Notes: generated by a model not told the origin, from the letters alone. Numbered from the stretch's first letter, positions 16,960 to 25,364 are shown. The stretch is 64,000 bases of DNA from Cellulosimicrobium funkei (GCF_001019615.1 NZ_JNBQ01000009.1:1-64000); one strand, 5' to 3'. Numbers and translations are program-made.

Positions 16960-17620
16960 GGGCGGGTGGGGGGTCGAGGAGGTCGAGGTCGGCCTCGGTG
17001 TCGAGGTCGCGGCCGTCGCCCGGGTGGTCGACGACGTCGATCAGGTCGGCGTGGGCGCGCAGGAGGTCGCGCGCGCCGTGGTCGCCGTGGGCGCTCGCGG
17101 CCGCGGGCGCGGCGAGCGCGGCGTCGAGCACGAGCGGGTGGGACCAGCGCGGGCGGTCCGTTCTCGCCGGAGCTTCCGGGCCGACGGCGGCGGCCCAGCG
17201 GGACGCGGCCACGCGGCCGGGGCGGTGGGCGGCCAGGAGGCGCGCGACGTCGTCGGGCACGACGCCGGGCTGGTCCACGTGCGCGACGACGACCCGGGCG
17301 GGAGCGAGGTCGAGGGCGGCGGCGACGCCGACGCGCAGGGACGACGCCATGCCGGACGACCAGCCCGGGTTGTCGACGACGCGGACCCGGGGGTCGTCGA
17401 GCCGCGACCCGGAGCGGACGCGCTCGGCCTCGGCGCCGAGGACCACGACGACGGCGTCGCACCCGCCGACGAGCAGGACCCGGGTCGTGTGCTCGACGAG
17501 CGTGCCGCCGCGGTGGGGGAGCAGCGCCTTGGGCCCGCGCCCGAGCCGCGTCCCCGCCCCGGCCGCGAGCAGCACGGCGACGGTGGGCGTCGCAGGCGCG
17601 GTCGTCGGCGGGTTCGGCAC
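16952..17620 (-). CDS. MocA/MobA-like molybdopterin nucleotidyltransferase
   Basis: A 222-residue NTP-transferase-fold protein. The nucleotide-binding signature LLAAGAGTRLGRGPKALLPHRGG matches MocA-type enzymes, which attach CMP to molybdopterin for XDH-family enzymes; other blocks are DNPGWSSGMASSLRVGV and AHVDQPGV. This matches its position directly convergent with the Mo-hydroxylase operon. Related enzymes acting on other cofactors or sugars share the fold, so the substrate is inferred from context. The GTG at 17620 lies 6 bases after TATCCT with no ribosome site, pointing to a leaderless message and excluding longer in-frame starts, which cover low-complexity sequence. Confidence 0.78.
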   Translation of the reverse strand: MPNPPTTAPATPTVAVLLAAGAGTRLGRGPKALLPHRGGTLVEHTTRVLLVGGCDAVVVVLGAEAERVRSGSRLDDPRVRVVDNPGWSSGMASSLRVGVAAALDLAPARVVVAHVDQPGVVPDDVARLLAAHRPGRVAASRWAAAVGPEAPARTDRPRWSHPLVLDAALAAPAAASAHGDHGARDLLRAHADLIDVVDHPGDGRDLDTEADLDLLDPPPAPR

Positions 17621-17636
17621 CCGGCCAGGATAGGCC

Positions 17637-17702
17637 GCCGCCGAACCCGGGATCCCTCCTCGGACGGCCGCCTCCGTGGGGAGCGACCCCGGGTTCGGCG
17701 GC
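17637..17702. repeat. 15-base inverted repeat between divergent genes
   Basis: GCCGCCGAACCCGGG at 17637-17651 is repeated exactly as its reverse complement at 17688-17702, with 36 bases between. The core CCGCCGAACCCGGG differs by one base from the palindrome arm at 35782. It lies upstream of the MocA-like gene and the SPFH gene, an odd place for a terminator. Confidence 0.6.
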
Positions 17703-17868
17703 CCGAGAGCGACCCCGCGGCGACCAGTCGGTTTTACCAACCCTTGGGGGTTTCATCGGCGGGCTGGGATGCCGCTATGCTCGGCGCGCCGGGGCGACCG
17801 CGGCGGGCCGGCGTGCCCGCACGCCAGGTCGCGCACGGCCGTCCCGCACGACGAGCGAAGGAGTCCGG

Positions 17869-19038
17869 ATGAGCTTCATGGAGAAGCTGCGCGGCCAGCT
17901 GATCGACATCATCGAGTTCCTCGACGAGAGCCGGGACACGATCGTCTGGCGCTTCCCGCGCCAGGGCAACGAGATCAAGAACCAGGCGAAGCTCGTCGTG
18001 CGCGAGGGGCAGAGCGCCGTCTTCGTCAGCGAGGGCCGGCTCGCCGACGTGTTCGGGCCGGGCACGTACACGCTCGAGACCAAGAACCTGCCGATCCTGT
18101 CGACGATCCAGGGCTGGAAGTACGGGTTCAGCTCGCCGTTCAAGGCGGAGGTGTACTTCGTCGCGACGCGCCAGTTCACCGACCTCACGTGGGGCACGCA
18201 GAACCCGGTGATCCTGCGCGACCCGGAGCTCGGCGCGGTCCGCATCCGGGCGTTCGGCACGTACGCGCTCCAGGTCGTCGACCCGTCGGCGCTGTTGCGT
18301 CAGCTCGTGGGGACCGACCCGCAGTTCCGCACCGACGAGATCGGCGACTACTTCCGCCGCCTCGTGGTCGGCCAGCTCGGCCCGGCGCTCGCGGAGGCCG
18401 GCGTCGCGGCGATCGACCTCGCCGCGAACCAGCGCGAGATCGCGACGCGGCTCGCGGGCCAGCTCTCGGAGGACCTGTCGGAGTACGGCATCGCCGTGCC
18501 GCGCTTCGTCCTCGAGAACGTCTCCTTCCCGCCCGAGGTCGAGGCGGCGCTCGACAAGCGGACGCAGATGGCCGTCGTCGGGAACCTCGACCAGTACACG
18601 AAGTTCCAGGCGGCGAACGCGATCGAGACCGCGGCCGCCAACCCCGGGGGCGCGGGCGACGGGCTGGGGCTCGGCGCCGGCATGGGTCTCGGGGCGGCCA
18701 TGGGCCAGCAGCTCGCGCAGTCGCTGGGGACGACGGCAGCCCACCCGACCCCGGCCCCGGCGCCGCCCGCCGGGCCGCCGCCCCTGCCGGCTGCGGAGTC
18801 GCCCTGGTACTGGGCGGTCGGCGGCGCGCAGTCCGGTCCGGGCACGACGGCGGACCTCGCGGGCCGTGTCCGGTCCGGCGAGGTGACGCGCGAGTCGCTC
18901 GTGTGGCAGCAGGGGATGGCCGCATGGACCGCCGCGGGCGAGGTCCCCGCGCTCGCGCCGCTGTTCGCGGCGACGCCCCCGCCGCTGCCCCCGACCGGCG
19001 CCCCGGCCGGAGCCCCGACCGGTCCGGCGGCGGGCTGA
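17869..19038 (+). CDS. SPFH-domain protein with C-terminal GYF_2 domain
   Basis: A 389-residue protein. The N-terminal three-quarters is an SPFH (flotillin/band 7-like) domain of the virion-core-protein/YdjI type: it starts MEKLRGQLIDIIEFLDESRDT, then VREGQSAVFVSEGRLADVFGPGTY and LDKRTQMAVVGNLDQYTKFQA. A glycine-rich then proline-rich linker (about residues 260-305) leads to a C-terminal GYF_2-like module, WYWAVGGAQSGPGTTADL to WQQGMAAWTAAGEVPAL. Relatives are thought to scaffold membrane stress responses, but no activity is established. ATG at 17869 follows GAAGGAG. Two bases separate it from the zinc-ribbon gene, implying joint function. Confidence 0.83.
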   Translation: MSFMEKLRGQLIDIIEFLDESRDTIVWRFPRQGNEIKNQAKLVVREGQSAVFVSEGRLADVFGPGTYTLETKNLPILSTIQGWKYGFSSPFKAEVYFVATRQFTDLTWGTQNPVILRDPELGAVRIRAFGTYALQVVDPSALLRQLVGTDPQFRTDEIGDYFRRLVVGQLGPALAEAGVAAIDLAANQREIATRLAGQLSEDLSEYGIAVPRFVLENVSFPPEVEAALDKRTQMAVVGNLDQYTKFQAANAIETAAANPGGAGDGLGLGAGMGLGAAMGQQLAQSLGTTAAHPTPAPAPPAGPPPLPAAESPWYWAVGGAQSGPGTTADLAGRVRSGEVTRESLVWQQGMAAWTAAGEVPALAPLFAATPPPLPPTGAPAGAPTGPAAG

Positions 19039-19040
19039 CG

Positions 19041-20117
19041 GTGAGCGACACCCAGGGAGAGCTCGTCCGCACGCGCTGCGACGCGTGCGGGTCGCAGCTC
19101 GCGTACGCGCCGGGGACGCAGCACCTGCGCTGCGTCGCGTGCGGCGGGACGGTCGCGATCGTGCACGCGCCGGGCGACGCCGTCGACGAGCACTCGTTCG
19201 ACGCGTGGGCCGCGGCGCAGGGCGGGGTGCGCGCCGGGATCCTCGACGCGCGGCTGCTCACGTGCGACGGCTGCGGCGCGACGACGCAGGGCACGGACCT
19301 GTCGGTCGCCTGCCGGTTCTGCGGCGGGCACCTCGTCGCGGCGGCCGAGACGGACGGTCTGGTGCAGCCGGAGGCGGTCGTGCCGTTCGGCGTGGAGCAG
19401 GCGCAGGCGCGCGACGCGTTCCGGCGCTGGGTGCGCTCGCGCTGGTTCGCGCCGGGCGAGCTGAAGAAGGTCGGGGACACGGAGTCCCTGCACGGCTCGT
19501 ACGTGCCCCACTGGACGTTCGACGCGCGCACGTCGTCGGCGTACTCGGGGCAGCGCGGGGACGCCTACTACGTGACCGTCAAGAACGGGGACGAGGAGCG
19601 CCAGGAGCGGCGCGTGAGCTGGACGCCCGTCTCCGGGCACGTCGCGCGTGACTTCGACGACGTGCTCGTCCCCGCGACGTCGCAGGTGGCCGAGCGTGAC
19701 CTGTCGAAGCTCGGCCCGTGGCCGCTGTCGCACGCGGTGCCGTTCCGCGCCGAGTACCTGGCGGGGTTCGCGGCGGCCCGGTACGACGTCGAGCCCCCGG
19801 CAGGTCTGGACCGCGCGAAGCAGAAGATGGCGCCCGTGATCAAGGACGACGTCGAGCGCGACATCGGGGGCGACGAGCAGCGGGTCGGCTCGATCCGCAC
19901 CGCCTACGCGGACGTCATGTTCAAGCTCGTGCTGCTCCCGCTGTGGATCGCGACGTACGTGTACGCGGGCAAGCAGTGGCAGGTCATGGTCAACGCCAAC
20001 ACGGGCCAGGTGATCGGGCGGCGCCCCTACAGCGTCGGCAAGATCGTCCTGGCCGTGCTGGCCGGGCTGCTCGTCGTCGCCGCGCTCGTGCTCTGGTACC
20101 TGCGCTCGCAGACGTGA
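19041..20117 (+). CDS. multi-zinc-ribbon protein with C-terminal membrane anchor
   Basis: A 358-residue protein of unknown function paired with the SPFH gene. The N-terminus has four CxxC knuckles, CDACG, CVACGG, CDGCG and CRFCGG (residues ~11-105), enough for two zinc ribbons. A middle domain includes LHGSYVPHWTFDARTSSAYSGQRG and the C-terminus has one or two membrane helices (FKLVLLPLWIATYVYAG and IVLAVLAGLLVVAALVLWYL). The GTG start at 19041 sits two bases after the previous stop. Such proteins commonly neighbour SPFH/GYF_2 genes in actinobacteria and may be recruited to the membrane with them. No enzyme motif is visible. Confidence 0.8.
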   Translation: MSDTQGELVRTRCDACGSQLAYAPGTQHLRCVACGGTVAIVHAPGDAVDEHSFDAWAAAQGGVRAGILDARLLTCDGCGATTQGTDLSVACRFCGGHLVAAAETDGLVQPEAVVPFGVEQAQARDAFRRWVRSRWFAPGELKKVGDTESLHGSYVPHWTFDARTSSAYSGQRGDAYYVTVKNGDEERQERRVSWTPVSGHVARDFDDVLVPATSQVAERDLSKLGPWPLSHAVPFRAEYLAGFAAARYDVEPPAGLDRAKQKMAPVIKDDVERDIGGDEQRVGSIRTAYADVMFKLVLLPLWIATYVYAGKQWQVMVNANTGQVIGRRPYSVGKIVLAVLAGLLVVAALVLWYLRSQT

Positions 20118-20120
20118 GCC

Positions 20121-20531
20121 TCAGGCGTCCCGGCGCTCGTCGTACGCGCGCTGGGACGCCGCGACCTCCGCGACCGAGCCCTCGAGGACGTCGAGCAGCC
20201 CCGTCAGGCTGTCGGCGACGCGGCGCCCGAGGTCGGTGAGGGAGTACTCGACGTGCGGCGGGATGGTCGCGCGCACCTCGCGCACGACGATGCCGTCGCG
20301 CTCGAGGGACTGGAGCGTCTGGGCGAGCATCTTCTCGCTGACCCCGTCGATGCGGCGCCGCAGCGCGTTGAACCGCACCGCGCCGTCGCGCAGGCCCGCG
20401 ACCGTGAGCACGCCCCACCGTCCGGTGACGGCCTCGAGGACGTGCCGCGACGTGCAGCCGCGCTGGAAGACGTCGGCCACCATCGCGTCGGTGGGTCCGG
20501 GGTCCTCCACGAGGCGTGCGTCGGTCGTCAT
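20121..20531 (-). CDS. HxlR-family regulator, QorR-like
   Basis: A 136-residue winged-helix regulator of the HxlR/DUF24 family: CTSRHVLEAVTGRWGVLTV, FNALRRRIDGVSEKMLAQTLQSLERDGIV and PPHVEYSLTDLGR. The N-terminal Cys26, just before the first helix, is the position at which Corynebacterium QorR senses oxidants through disulfide formation. It is divergent from a quinone oxidoreductase gene, the same arrangement as qorR/qor2 and E. coli ytfH/ytfG, so it probably represses that gene until oxidised. The ATG lies 6 bases after TATCCT (leaderless). Confidence 0.85.
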   Translation of the reverse strand: MTTDARLVEDPGPTDAMVADVFQRGCTSRHVLEAVTGRWGVLTVAGLRDGAVRFNALRRRIDGVSEKMLAQTLQSLERDGIVVREVRATIPPHVEYSLTDLGRRVADSLTGLLDVLEGSVAEVAASQRAYDERRDA

Positions 20532-20594
20532 CGCCCCAGGATACGGCGCCGGCGAGGATCGCAGCACTGTGAGATAGGTCGCACGCTCTTTTGG

Positions 20595-20623
20595 TTTGCA
20601 CTTTCGAAAAGTAAGCGCATGCT
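20595..20623 (+). promoter_or_regulatory. quinone reductase promoter with operator palindrome
   Basis: A -35-like TTTGCA (20595-20600) and -10-like CATGCT (20618-20623) are 17 bases apart. The spacer carries ACTTTCGAAAAGT (20600-20612), an ACTTT/AAAGT palindrome, flanked by TGC and GCA. A bound QorR-like repressor here would cover the promoter. Confidence 0.5.
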
Positions 20624-20674
20624 GGGACGGCACGGCCGTCCGGTCGTGCCCTCGCGCACCGAAGGAGCCCTCGT

Positions 20675-21553
20675 ATGTCCATCGCCGTCACCGGAGCCAG
20701 CGGCCACCTCGGCCGCCTCGTCGTCGAGTCCCTCCTCGCGCACGGGGCGGACCCGTCCCAGGTCGTCGCCGCCGCGCGCACGACGGCGAAGGTCGCCGAC
20801 CTCGCCGACCGTGGCGTCCAGGTCCGCGAGGCCGACTACGCGCGACCCGAGACCCTGGCGGTGGCGCTCGCGGGCGTCGACGTGCTCGTGCTCGTCTCGG
20901 GCTCCGAGGTCGGGCAGCGCGTCGAGCAGCACCGCAACGTGGTCGACGCGGCGCGGGCGGCGGGCGTCTCGCGCGTCGTCTACACGAGCGCGCCGCACGC
21001 CACGACCTCGGCGCTGGTCCTCGCGCCCGAGCACAAGGCCACGGAGGAGCTCCTCGCCGCGTCGGGCCTCGCGACCACGATCCTGCGGAACAACTGGTAC
21101 ACCGAGAACTACGTCGGCGACGTGCTGGGCGCCCGGGAGTCCGGCGAGCTCGTGTCGAGCGTGGGCGACGGCCGCGTCGCGAGCGCGAGCCGCGCCGACT
21201 ACGCCGAGGCCGCCGCGGTCGTGGCGCTCGCCGCGCAGGCGGACGCCGCCGCGCACGCGGGGGCCGTGTACGAGCTGAGCGGCGACGTCGCGTGGACGTT
21301 CGACGACCTCGCCGCCGCGGCCGCCGAGGTGCTCGGGCGCCCCGTCACCTACCGGCGCGTGAGCCCCGACGAGCACCGGGCGTTCCTGCTCGGGGCGGGG
21401 CTGGACGAGGGCACGGCCGGGTTCGTCGTCGCGCTGGACGCCAACATCCGCGACGGGCTGCTCGCCGAGACGTCGGGGGAGCTCGCGCGACTGCTGGGCC
21501 GCCCGACGACGCCGCTGGTCGACGGGCTGCGCGCCGCCGTCGCGCAGGGCTGA
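20675..21553 (+). CDS. NAD(P)H:quinone oxidoreductase, QorB/NmrA-type SDR
   Basis: A 292-residue atypical short-chain dehydrogenase with the N-terminal NAD(P)-binding motif VTGASGHLGRLVVESLL, then a Rossmann fold and ILRNNWYTENY, a signature of the QorB (YtfG) group that reduces quinones using NAD(P)H. There is no YxxxK catalytic pair, as expected for the NmrA-like family. The ATG follows GAAGGAG. Divergent from the QorR-like regulator and followed by a strong terminator, so it is a single-gene unit, probably induced by thiol-reactive or quinone stress. Confidence 0.87.
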   Translation: MSIAVTGASGHLGRLVVESLLAHGADPSQVVAAARTTAKVADLADRGVQVREADYARPETLAVALAGVDVLVLVSGSEVGQRVEQHRNVVDAARAAGVSRVVYTSAPHATTSALVLAPEHKATEELLAASGLATTILRNNWYTENYVGDVLGARESGELVSSVGDGRVASASRADYAEAAAVVALAAQADAAAHAGAVYELSGDVAWTFDDLAAAAAEVLGRPVTYRRVSPDEHRAFLLGAGLDEGTAGFVVALDANIRDGLLAETSGELARLLGRPTTPLVDGLRAAVAQG

Positions 21554-21556
21554 GAC

Positions 21557-21600
21557 GTCGCGACGCGGCCGTCCGGGGGACCGGGCGGCCGCGTCGCGAC
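21557..21600. terminator. hairpin terminator
   Basis: A perfect 15-base inverted repeat GTCGCGACGCGGCCG (21557-21571)/21586-21600 with a 14-base loop, lying between the quinone reductase gene and the convergent universal stress protein gene. Confidence 0.75.
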
Positions 21601-21616
21601 ACCCGTCAGGAGGGCG

Positions 21617-22000
21617 TCAGTGGGACGCCTTCACCACGAGCACCGGGACGGGCGAGTCGAGGAGCACGCGCTGCGTCGTGCTGCCGAGCAGGAACTTGCC
21701 CACCGGCGAGCGCTTGCGCGCCCCCACGACGACGACGTCGGGCGCCGTGCGCTCGGCCTCTTCGATGATCGCCTCGGCCGGGTCGAGGTGCTCCGACCGG
21801 TAGGTGATCTCGGGGCGCGCGACCCCGGCGGGGAGCGTGTCGAGCAGGTGCGCGAGGGTCGCGGGGACGCCCGCGTCGGCGTCCTGCGGGGTGAGGACGA
21901 GGACCGCGAGGGCGGTCGAACGGTGGACCGCCTCGGCGACCGCCGCCCGGAACGCGGTCTCGCCCTGCGGGGAGTCGTTGTACGCCACGAGGACGGTCAT
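21617..22000 (-). CDS. universal stress protein (UspA family)
   Basis: A 127-residue single-domain Usp. The N-terminus TVLVAYNDSPQGETAFRAAV and the C-terminal ATP-binding loop VVVGARKRSPVGKFLLGSTTQR followed by SPVPVLVV match the family's G-x2-G-x9-G-S/T nucleotide-binding type, so it should bind ATP. It probably acts as a cytoplasmic stress or energy-state protein. It is transcribed alone, downstream of the IclR gene on the same strand with a short gap. ATG at 22000 has a GAAGGG site. Confidence 0.9.
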   Translation of the reverse strand: MTVLVAYNDSPQGETAFRAAVAEAVHRSTALAVLVLTPQDADAGVPATLAHLLDTLPAGVARPEITYRSEHLDPAEAIIEEAERTAPDVVVVGARKRSPVGKFLLGSTTQRVLLDSPVPVLVVKASH

Positions 22001-22045
22001 CGCGCGGGCCCTTCCGTCATTCCGTCGTGCTGCGGTTGAACTCTC

Positions 22046-22927
22046 TCACAGGGCGCGCCCCGTCGCCGGTCGACGCGCGCCCGGCAGCGGGGCGCCCGCG
22101 AGCACCGCCTCCGGCACGGCGAGCGTCGGCGGCAGCAGCGGCGGGACGACGTCGCGCAGGACCGACTCGATCTCACGACGCCGTCGTGCGCCGAGGCGCT
22201 CGGCCGGCGCGGTGACGCTCACGGCGGCCACGGACTGCCCGCCCCGCAGGATGGGGAGGGCGACGCAGCTGATGCCCGGCTCGTTCTCCTCGGTCTCCGT
22301 CGCGAACCCGCTCGCCCGCGTCTCGTCGCACGTCGCGCGGAGGGCGGCGGGCGTGACGGGGTGCTCGTCGGGGGCCGCCGCGGCGTACCAGGCGAGCGCG
22401 CCGTCGTCGAGCGGCCGGTGGGCGAGCAGCGCGCGCCCGAGCGCCGTGGTGGCCGCGGGGCGGCGACGGCCCACGGCCGACCAGACCCGGACGGCGCGCG
22501 CAGGCTCGACCTTGTCGAGGTAGACGATCTCGGTCCCGGCGAGGGCGCCGAGGTGGACGAGCTCGTCGGTCGCCCGGCACACCGCGACGAGCACGGGGTG
22601 CAGGAGTGCGGGCAGGTTCTCCTCGCCGAGATAGACCGTCGCGAGGGCGGTCGCCCCCGGCCCGAGCCGGTAGTCGCCCGTCGTGGCGTCCTGCTCGGCG
22701 TAGCCGCGGTAGCGCAGCGCGGCGAGCGTGCGGTGCAGCGAGGCCTTGTGCAGCCCGAGCGAGCGCGAGAGGTCGCCGAGCGCGACCCCGGCCGGACCGG
22801 CCCCGGCGAGCGCCTCGAGCACGGTCAGCGCCTTGTCCACGCTCCCGAGCGGGCTGCTGCCCGGGCCGGTCGTCGCGTGCTCGTCGCGCTGGGGGGTTCC
22901 CGACGGCGTGGTCCCGGCTTCCGCCAA
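22046..22927 (-). CDS. IclR-family regulator (KdgR-like)
   Basis: A 293-residue IclR regulator: the N-terminal winged helix is SVDKALTVLEAL to LGLHKASLHRTLAALRYRGYAEQ (about residues 35-95), followed by an effector domain with GTEIVYLDKVEPARAV and ALGRALLAH. I chose the TTG at 22927 because an AAGGAG site ends 6 bases before it; there is no suitable ATG or GTG nearby. It is divergent from KDPG aldolase and KDG kinase, so 2-keto-3-deoxygluconate or a related acid is the likely effector. KdgR-type repressors of this family control the same enzymes in other bacteria. Confidence 0.85.
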   Translation of the reverse strand: MAEAGTTPSGTPQRDEHATTGPGSSPLGSVDKALTVLEALAGAGPAGVALGDLSRSLGLHKASLHRTLAALRYRGYAEQDATTGDYRLGPGATALATVYLGEENLPALLHPVLVAVCRATDELVHLGALAGTEIVYLDKVEPARAVRVWSAVGRRRPAATTALGRALLAHRPLDDGALAWYAAAAPDEHPVTPAALRATCDETRASGFATETEENEPGISCVALPILRGGQSVAAVSVTAPAERLGARRRREIESVLRDVVPPLLPPTLAVPEAVLAGAPLPGARRPATGRAL

Positions 22928-22958
22928 CGTCGCTCCTTCGCCTAGAGTGCGTTCCGTA

Positions 22959-22977
22959 GTGAACAACGGGCGTTCAC
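22959..22977. promoter_or_regulatory. candidate operator between iclR-type gene and eda
   Basis: GTGAAC (22959-22964) and GTTCAC (22972-22977) form a palindrome with a 7-base centre in the 70-base divergent region, 20 bases before the eda start. An additional GTTCC/GAAC-type half-site lies just left of it. It is the obvious binding site for the adjacent IclR protein. Confidence 0.5.
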
Positions 22978-22997
22978 CATAACGAAACGGAGCGAAG

Positions 22998-23657
22998 ATG
23001 TCATCCCACGGACCCCTGGAGGCGATCGCACGCGCGCGCGTCGTGCCGGTCGTCGTCGTCGACGACGCGGAGCAGGGCGTGCTCGTCGCGAGCGCGCTGC
23101 GCGAGGGCGGCCTTCCCGTCGCGGAGGTGACCTTCCGCACCGCGGGCGCGCGCGCCGCGATCGCGGCGATCGCGCGCGAGGTGCCGGACGTGCTCGTCGG
23201 TGCGGGGACCGTCGTCAACGCGGCCCAGGTCGACGAGGCCGTCGAGGCCGGCGCCCGCTTCCTCGTCTCGCCCGGGCTCTCGGCCGCCGTCGTGCGCCGC
23301 GCGCAGGAGGTCGGGGTGCCGGTCCTGCCCGGGGTCGCGACGCCGTCGGACGTCATCGCCGCGCTCGACCTCGGCCTCGACGCCGTGAAGCTCTTCCCCG
23401 CGAACGTCGTCGGCGGTCCGGCGGCGGTCAAGGCGTTCTCCGCGCCGTTCCCCGGCCTGCGCTTCGTGCCGACCGGCGGCGTGAGCGCCGCCAACCTCCT
23501 GGACTACCTCGCGCTGCCGTCCGTCCTGGCCGCCGGCGGCTCGTGGATGGTCGACGCCGCGCTCGTGCGCGCGGGCGACACCGCCGAGATCACCCGCCGG
23601 ACGCGCGAGGCCGTCGAGCTCGCCGCGACCGCCCCGCACCCCGCCGAAGGAGCCTGA
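22998..23657 (+). CDS. eda: KDPG/KHG aldolase
   Basis: A 219-residue class I aldolase cleaving 2-keto-3-deoxy-6-phosphogluconate to pyruvate and glyceraldehyde-3-phosphate. Key residues: the Glu in VAEVTFRT, and the Schiff-base Lys in GLDAVKLFPANVVGG; RFVPTGGVSAANLLDYL is the phosphate-binding end of the barrel. Three bases separate its stop from the kinase gene. With KDG kinase it completes KDG breakdown, for instance from uronates; no dehydratase or uronate isomerase lies in this window. Confidence 0.92.
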   Translation: MSSHGPLEAIARARVVPVVVVDDAEQGVLVASALREGGLPVAEVTFRTAGARAAIAAIAREVPDVLVGAGTVVNAAQVDEAVEAGARFLVSPGLSAAVVRRAQEVGVPVLPGVATPSDVIAALDLGLDAVKLFPANVVGGPAAVKAFSAPFPGLRFVPTGGVSAANLLDYLALPSVLAAGGSWMVDAALVRAGDTAEITRRTREAVELAATAPHPAEGA

Positions 23658-23660
23658 CCC

Positions 23661-24782
23661 GTGCCCGACACGACCCAGAACCAGCCCCCGCTCGCCGTCC
23701 GCCCCGCGGCCGAGTGCGCCTACGACGTCGTCGCCCTCGGCGAGGTCATGCTCCGCCTCGACCCGGGCGAGCGTCGCATCAAGACGGCCCGCAGCTTCGA
23801 CGCCTGGGAGGGCGGCGGCGAGTACAACGTCGCGCGCGGGCTGCGCCGGGCGTTCGGGCTGCGCGGCGCGGTCGTCACCGCGCTCGCGGACAACGAGGTC
23901 GGCCGGCTCGTCGAGGACCTCATGCTCACCGGCGGCCTCGACACGCGCTGGGTGCAGTGGCGCGAGTACGACGGCATCGGGCGCACCGTGCGCAACGGGC
24001 TCAACTTCACCGAGCGCGGGTTCGGCGTGCGCGGCGCGGTCGGCGTCTCCGACCGCGGCAACACCGCGATCGCCCAGCTCCGGCCCGAGGACGTCGACTG
24101 GGACGACGTGTTCGGCCGCGGCGTGCGCTGGTTCCACACCGGCGGCATCTTCGCTGCGCTGTCCGAGTCGTCCGCCGACGTCGCGGAGGCGGCCATGGCC
24201 GCCGCCCGCCGCCACGGCACCGTCGTGTCCTACGACCTCAACTACCGACCGTCGCTGTGGAAGGGCATCGGCGGCGTCGAGCGCGCGCAGGAGGTCAACC
24301 GCCGTCTGGCCCGGTACGTCGACGTGATGATCGGCAACGAGGAGGACTTCACGGCCTCGCTCGGCTTCGAGGTGGAGGGCGTCGACGAGAACCTCACCGA
24401 CCTCGACACCGGGGCCTTCCGCGCGATGATCGCGCGGGCCGCCGAGGAGTACCCCAACTTCCAGGTCATCGCGACGACGCTGCGCGGCGTGAAGACGGCG
24501 ACCGTCAACGACTGGGGCGCGATCGCGTGGTCGCGCGTGCAGGGCTTCGCCGAGGCGACGCACCGCCCCGGGCTGGAGATCCTCGACCGCGTGGGCGGCG
24601 GGGACTCGTTCGCGTCGGGCCTCGCGTACGGGCTCATGGAGCTCGGCTCGATCCACGAGGCGGTCGAGTACGGGGCCGCGCACGGCGCGCTGGCGATGAC
24701 GACGCCGGGCGACACCTCGACGGCGTCCCTCGCCGAGGTCCGCAAGCTCGCGTCGGGCGGCAGCGCGCGCGTGCAGCGCTGA
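23661..24782 (+). CDS. kdgK: PfkB-family 2-keto-3-deoxygluconate kinase
   Basis: A 373-residue ribokinase-fold sugar kinase. DVVALGEVMLRLDPGERRI opens the PfkB domain, GGGEYNVARGLRRAFG is the substrate-binding block, and the anion-hole/catalytic motif is DRVGGGDSFASGLAYGL, containing the base Asp. Length and motifs fit KdgK, and being 3 bases after eda supports phosphorylation of 2-keto-3-deoxygluconate to KDPG. GTG start at 23661 with GAAGGAG at 23646-23652. Confidence 0.88.
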   Translation: MPDTTQNQPPLAVRPAAECAYDVVALGEVMLRLDPGERRIKTARSFDAWEGGGEYNVARGLRRAFGLRGAVVTALADNEVGRLVEDLMLTGGLDTRWVQWREYDGIGRTVRNGLNFTERGFGVRGAVGVSDRGNTAIAQLRPEDVDWDDVFGRGVRWFHTGGIFAALSESSADVAEAAMAAARRHGTVVSYDLNYRPSLWKGIGGVERAQEVNRRLARYVDVMIGNEEDFTASLGFEVEGVDENLTDLDTGAFRAMIARAAEEYPNFQVIATTLRGVKTATVNDWGAIAWSRVQGFAEATHRPGLEILDRVGGGDSFASGLAYGLMELGSIHEAVEYGAAHGALAMTTPGDTSTASLAEVRKLASGGSARVQR

Positions 24783-24869
24783 CCGGGCCGCCTCCCGTCT
24801 CCCGCCGTGCCGGGCCGCAGGACCAGGGTTAGTGTGGTCGGGCTGTCGGCGGGAGGCGGGAGGTGCGGC

Positions 24870-25265
24870 GTGGCTGGTGGGGCCTTCGTGCCCGGGCTGC
24901 CACGCCGCGGCGCCGAGGAACCTCCCGACCTGGTCCGCGCCCTCGAGCACGCCCGCATCCTCCGCGCGGCGGGGGACCCCGGTGGGGCCGCCCAGGTCCT
25001 CGACCGGGCCTTCGCCGCCGAGGGGGTGCGCACGCGGAGCGTCGCCGAGCGCGTGCGGTTCCGGGCCCTGGTGCTGCGCGCCGACCTCGCGCTCGCGCTG
25101 CACGACGAGGCCGCGGCAGAGCGGTTCCTCGAAGGGGTCGAGTGGTTCCGGGCCGGGGCCGACTTCCTCCCGCGGGTCGCCGAGGCGCTCGCCGCCCTCG
25201 ACGACGAGGTCCACCGCGCCGACGAGCTGCGCGACCGGCTCGCGAGCGAGCGCCGTACGGGCTGA
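24870..25265 (+). CDS. hypothetical alpha-helical protein
   Basis: A 131-residue protein I do not recognise. It is rich in Ala, Glu and Arg with regular helix-like blocks (LVRALEHARILRAAGDPGGAA, VAERVRFRALVLRADLALALHDEAAAERFLEG), suggesting two or three TPR-like helical hairpins, and it ends in a charged helix. No signal or membrane segment. The GTG at 24870 follows GGGAGGCGGGAGG; TAGTGT at about 24830 may be a -10. Codon usage fits the genome, so it is probably real. Confidence 0.6.
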   Translation: MAGGAFVPGLPRRGAEEPPDLVRALEHARILRAAGDPGGAAQVLDRAFAAEGVRTRSVAERVRFRALVLRADLALALHDEAAAERFLEGVEWFRAGADFLPRVAEALAALDDEVHRADELRDRLASERRTG

Positions 25266-25364
25266 CGCGGCCGGCCGGGAACCGCGCGTGCGGGAGCCGC
25301 GTTGGACTCCGCAGTACCCGTGCGGGCGCCGACCGTGCCCGGGCCATCTCGCGAGGAGGCAGAC

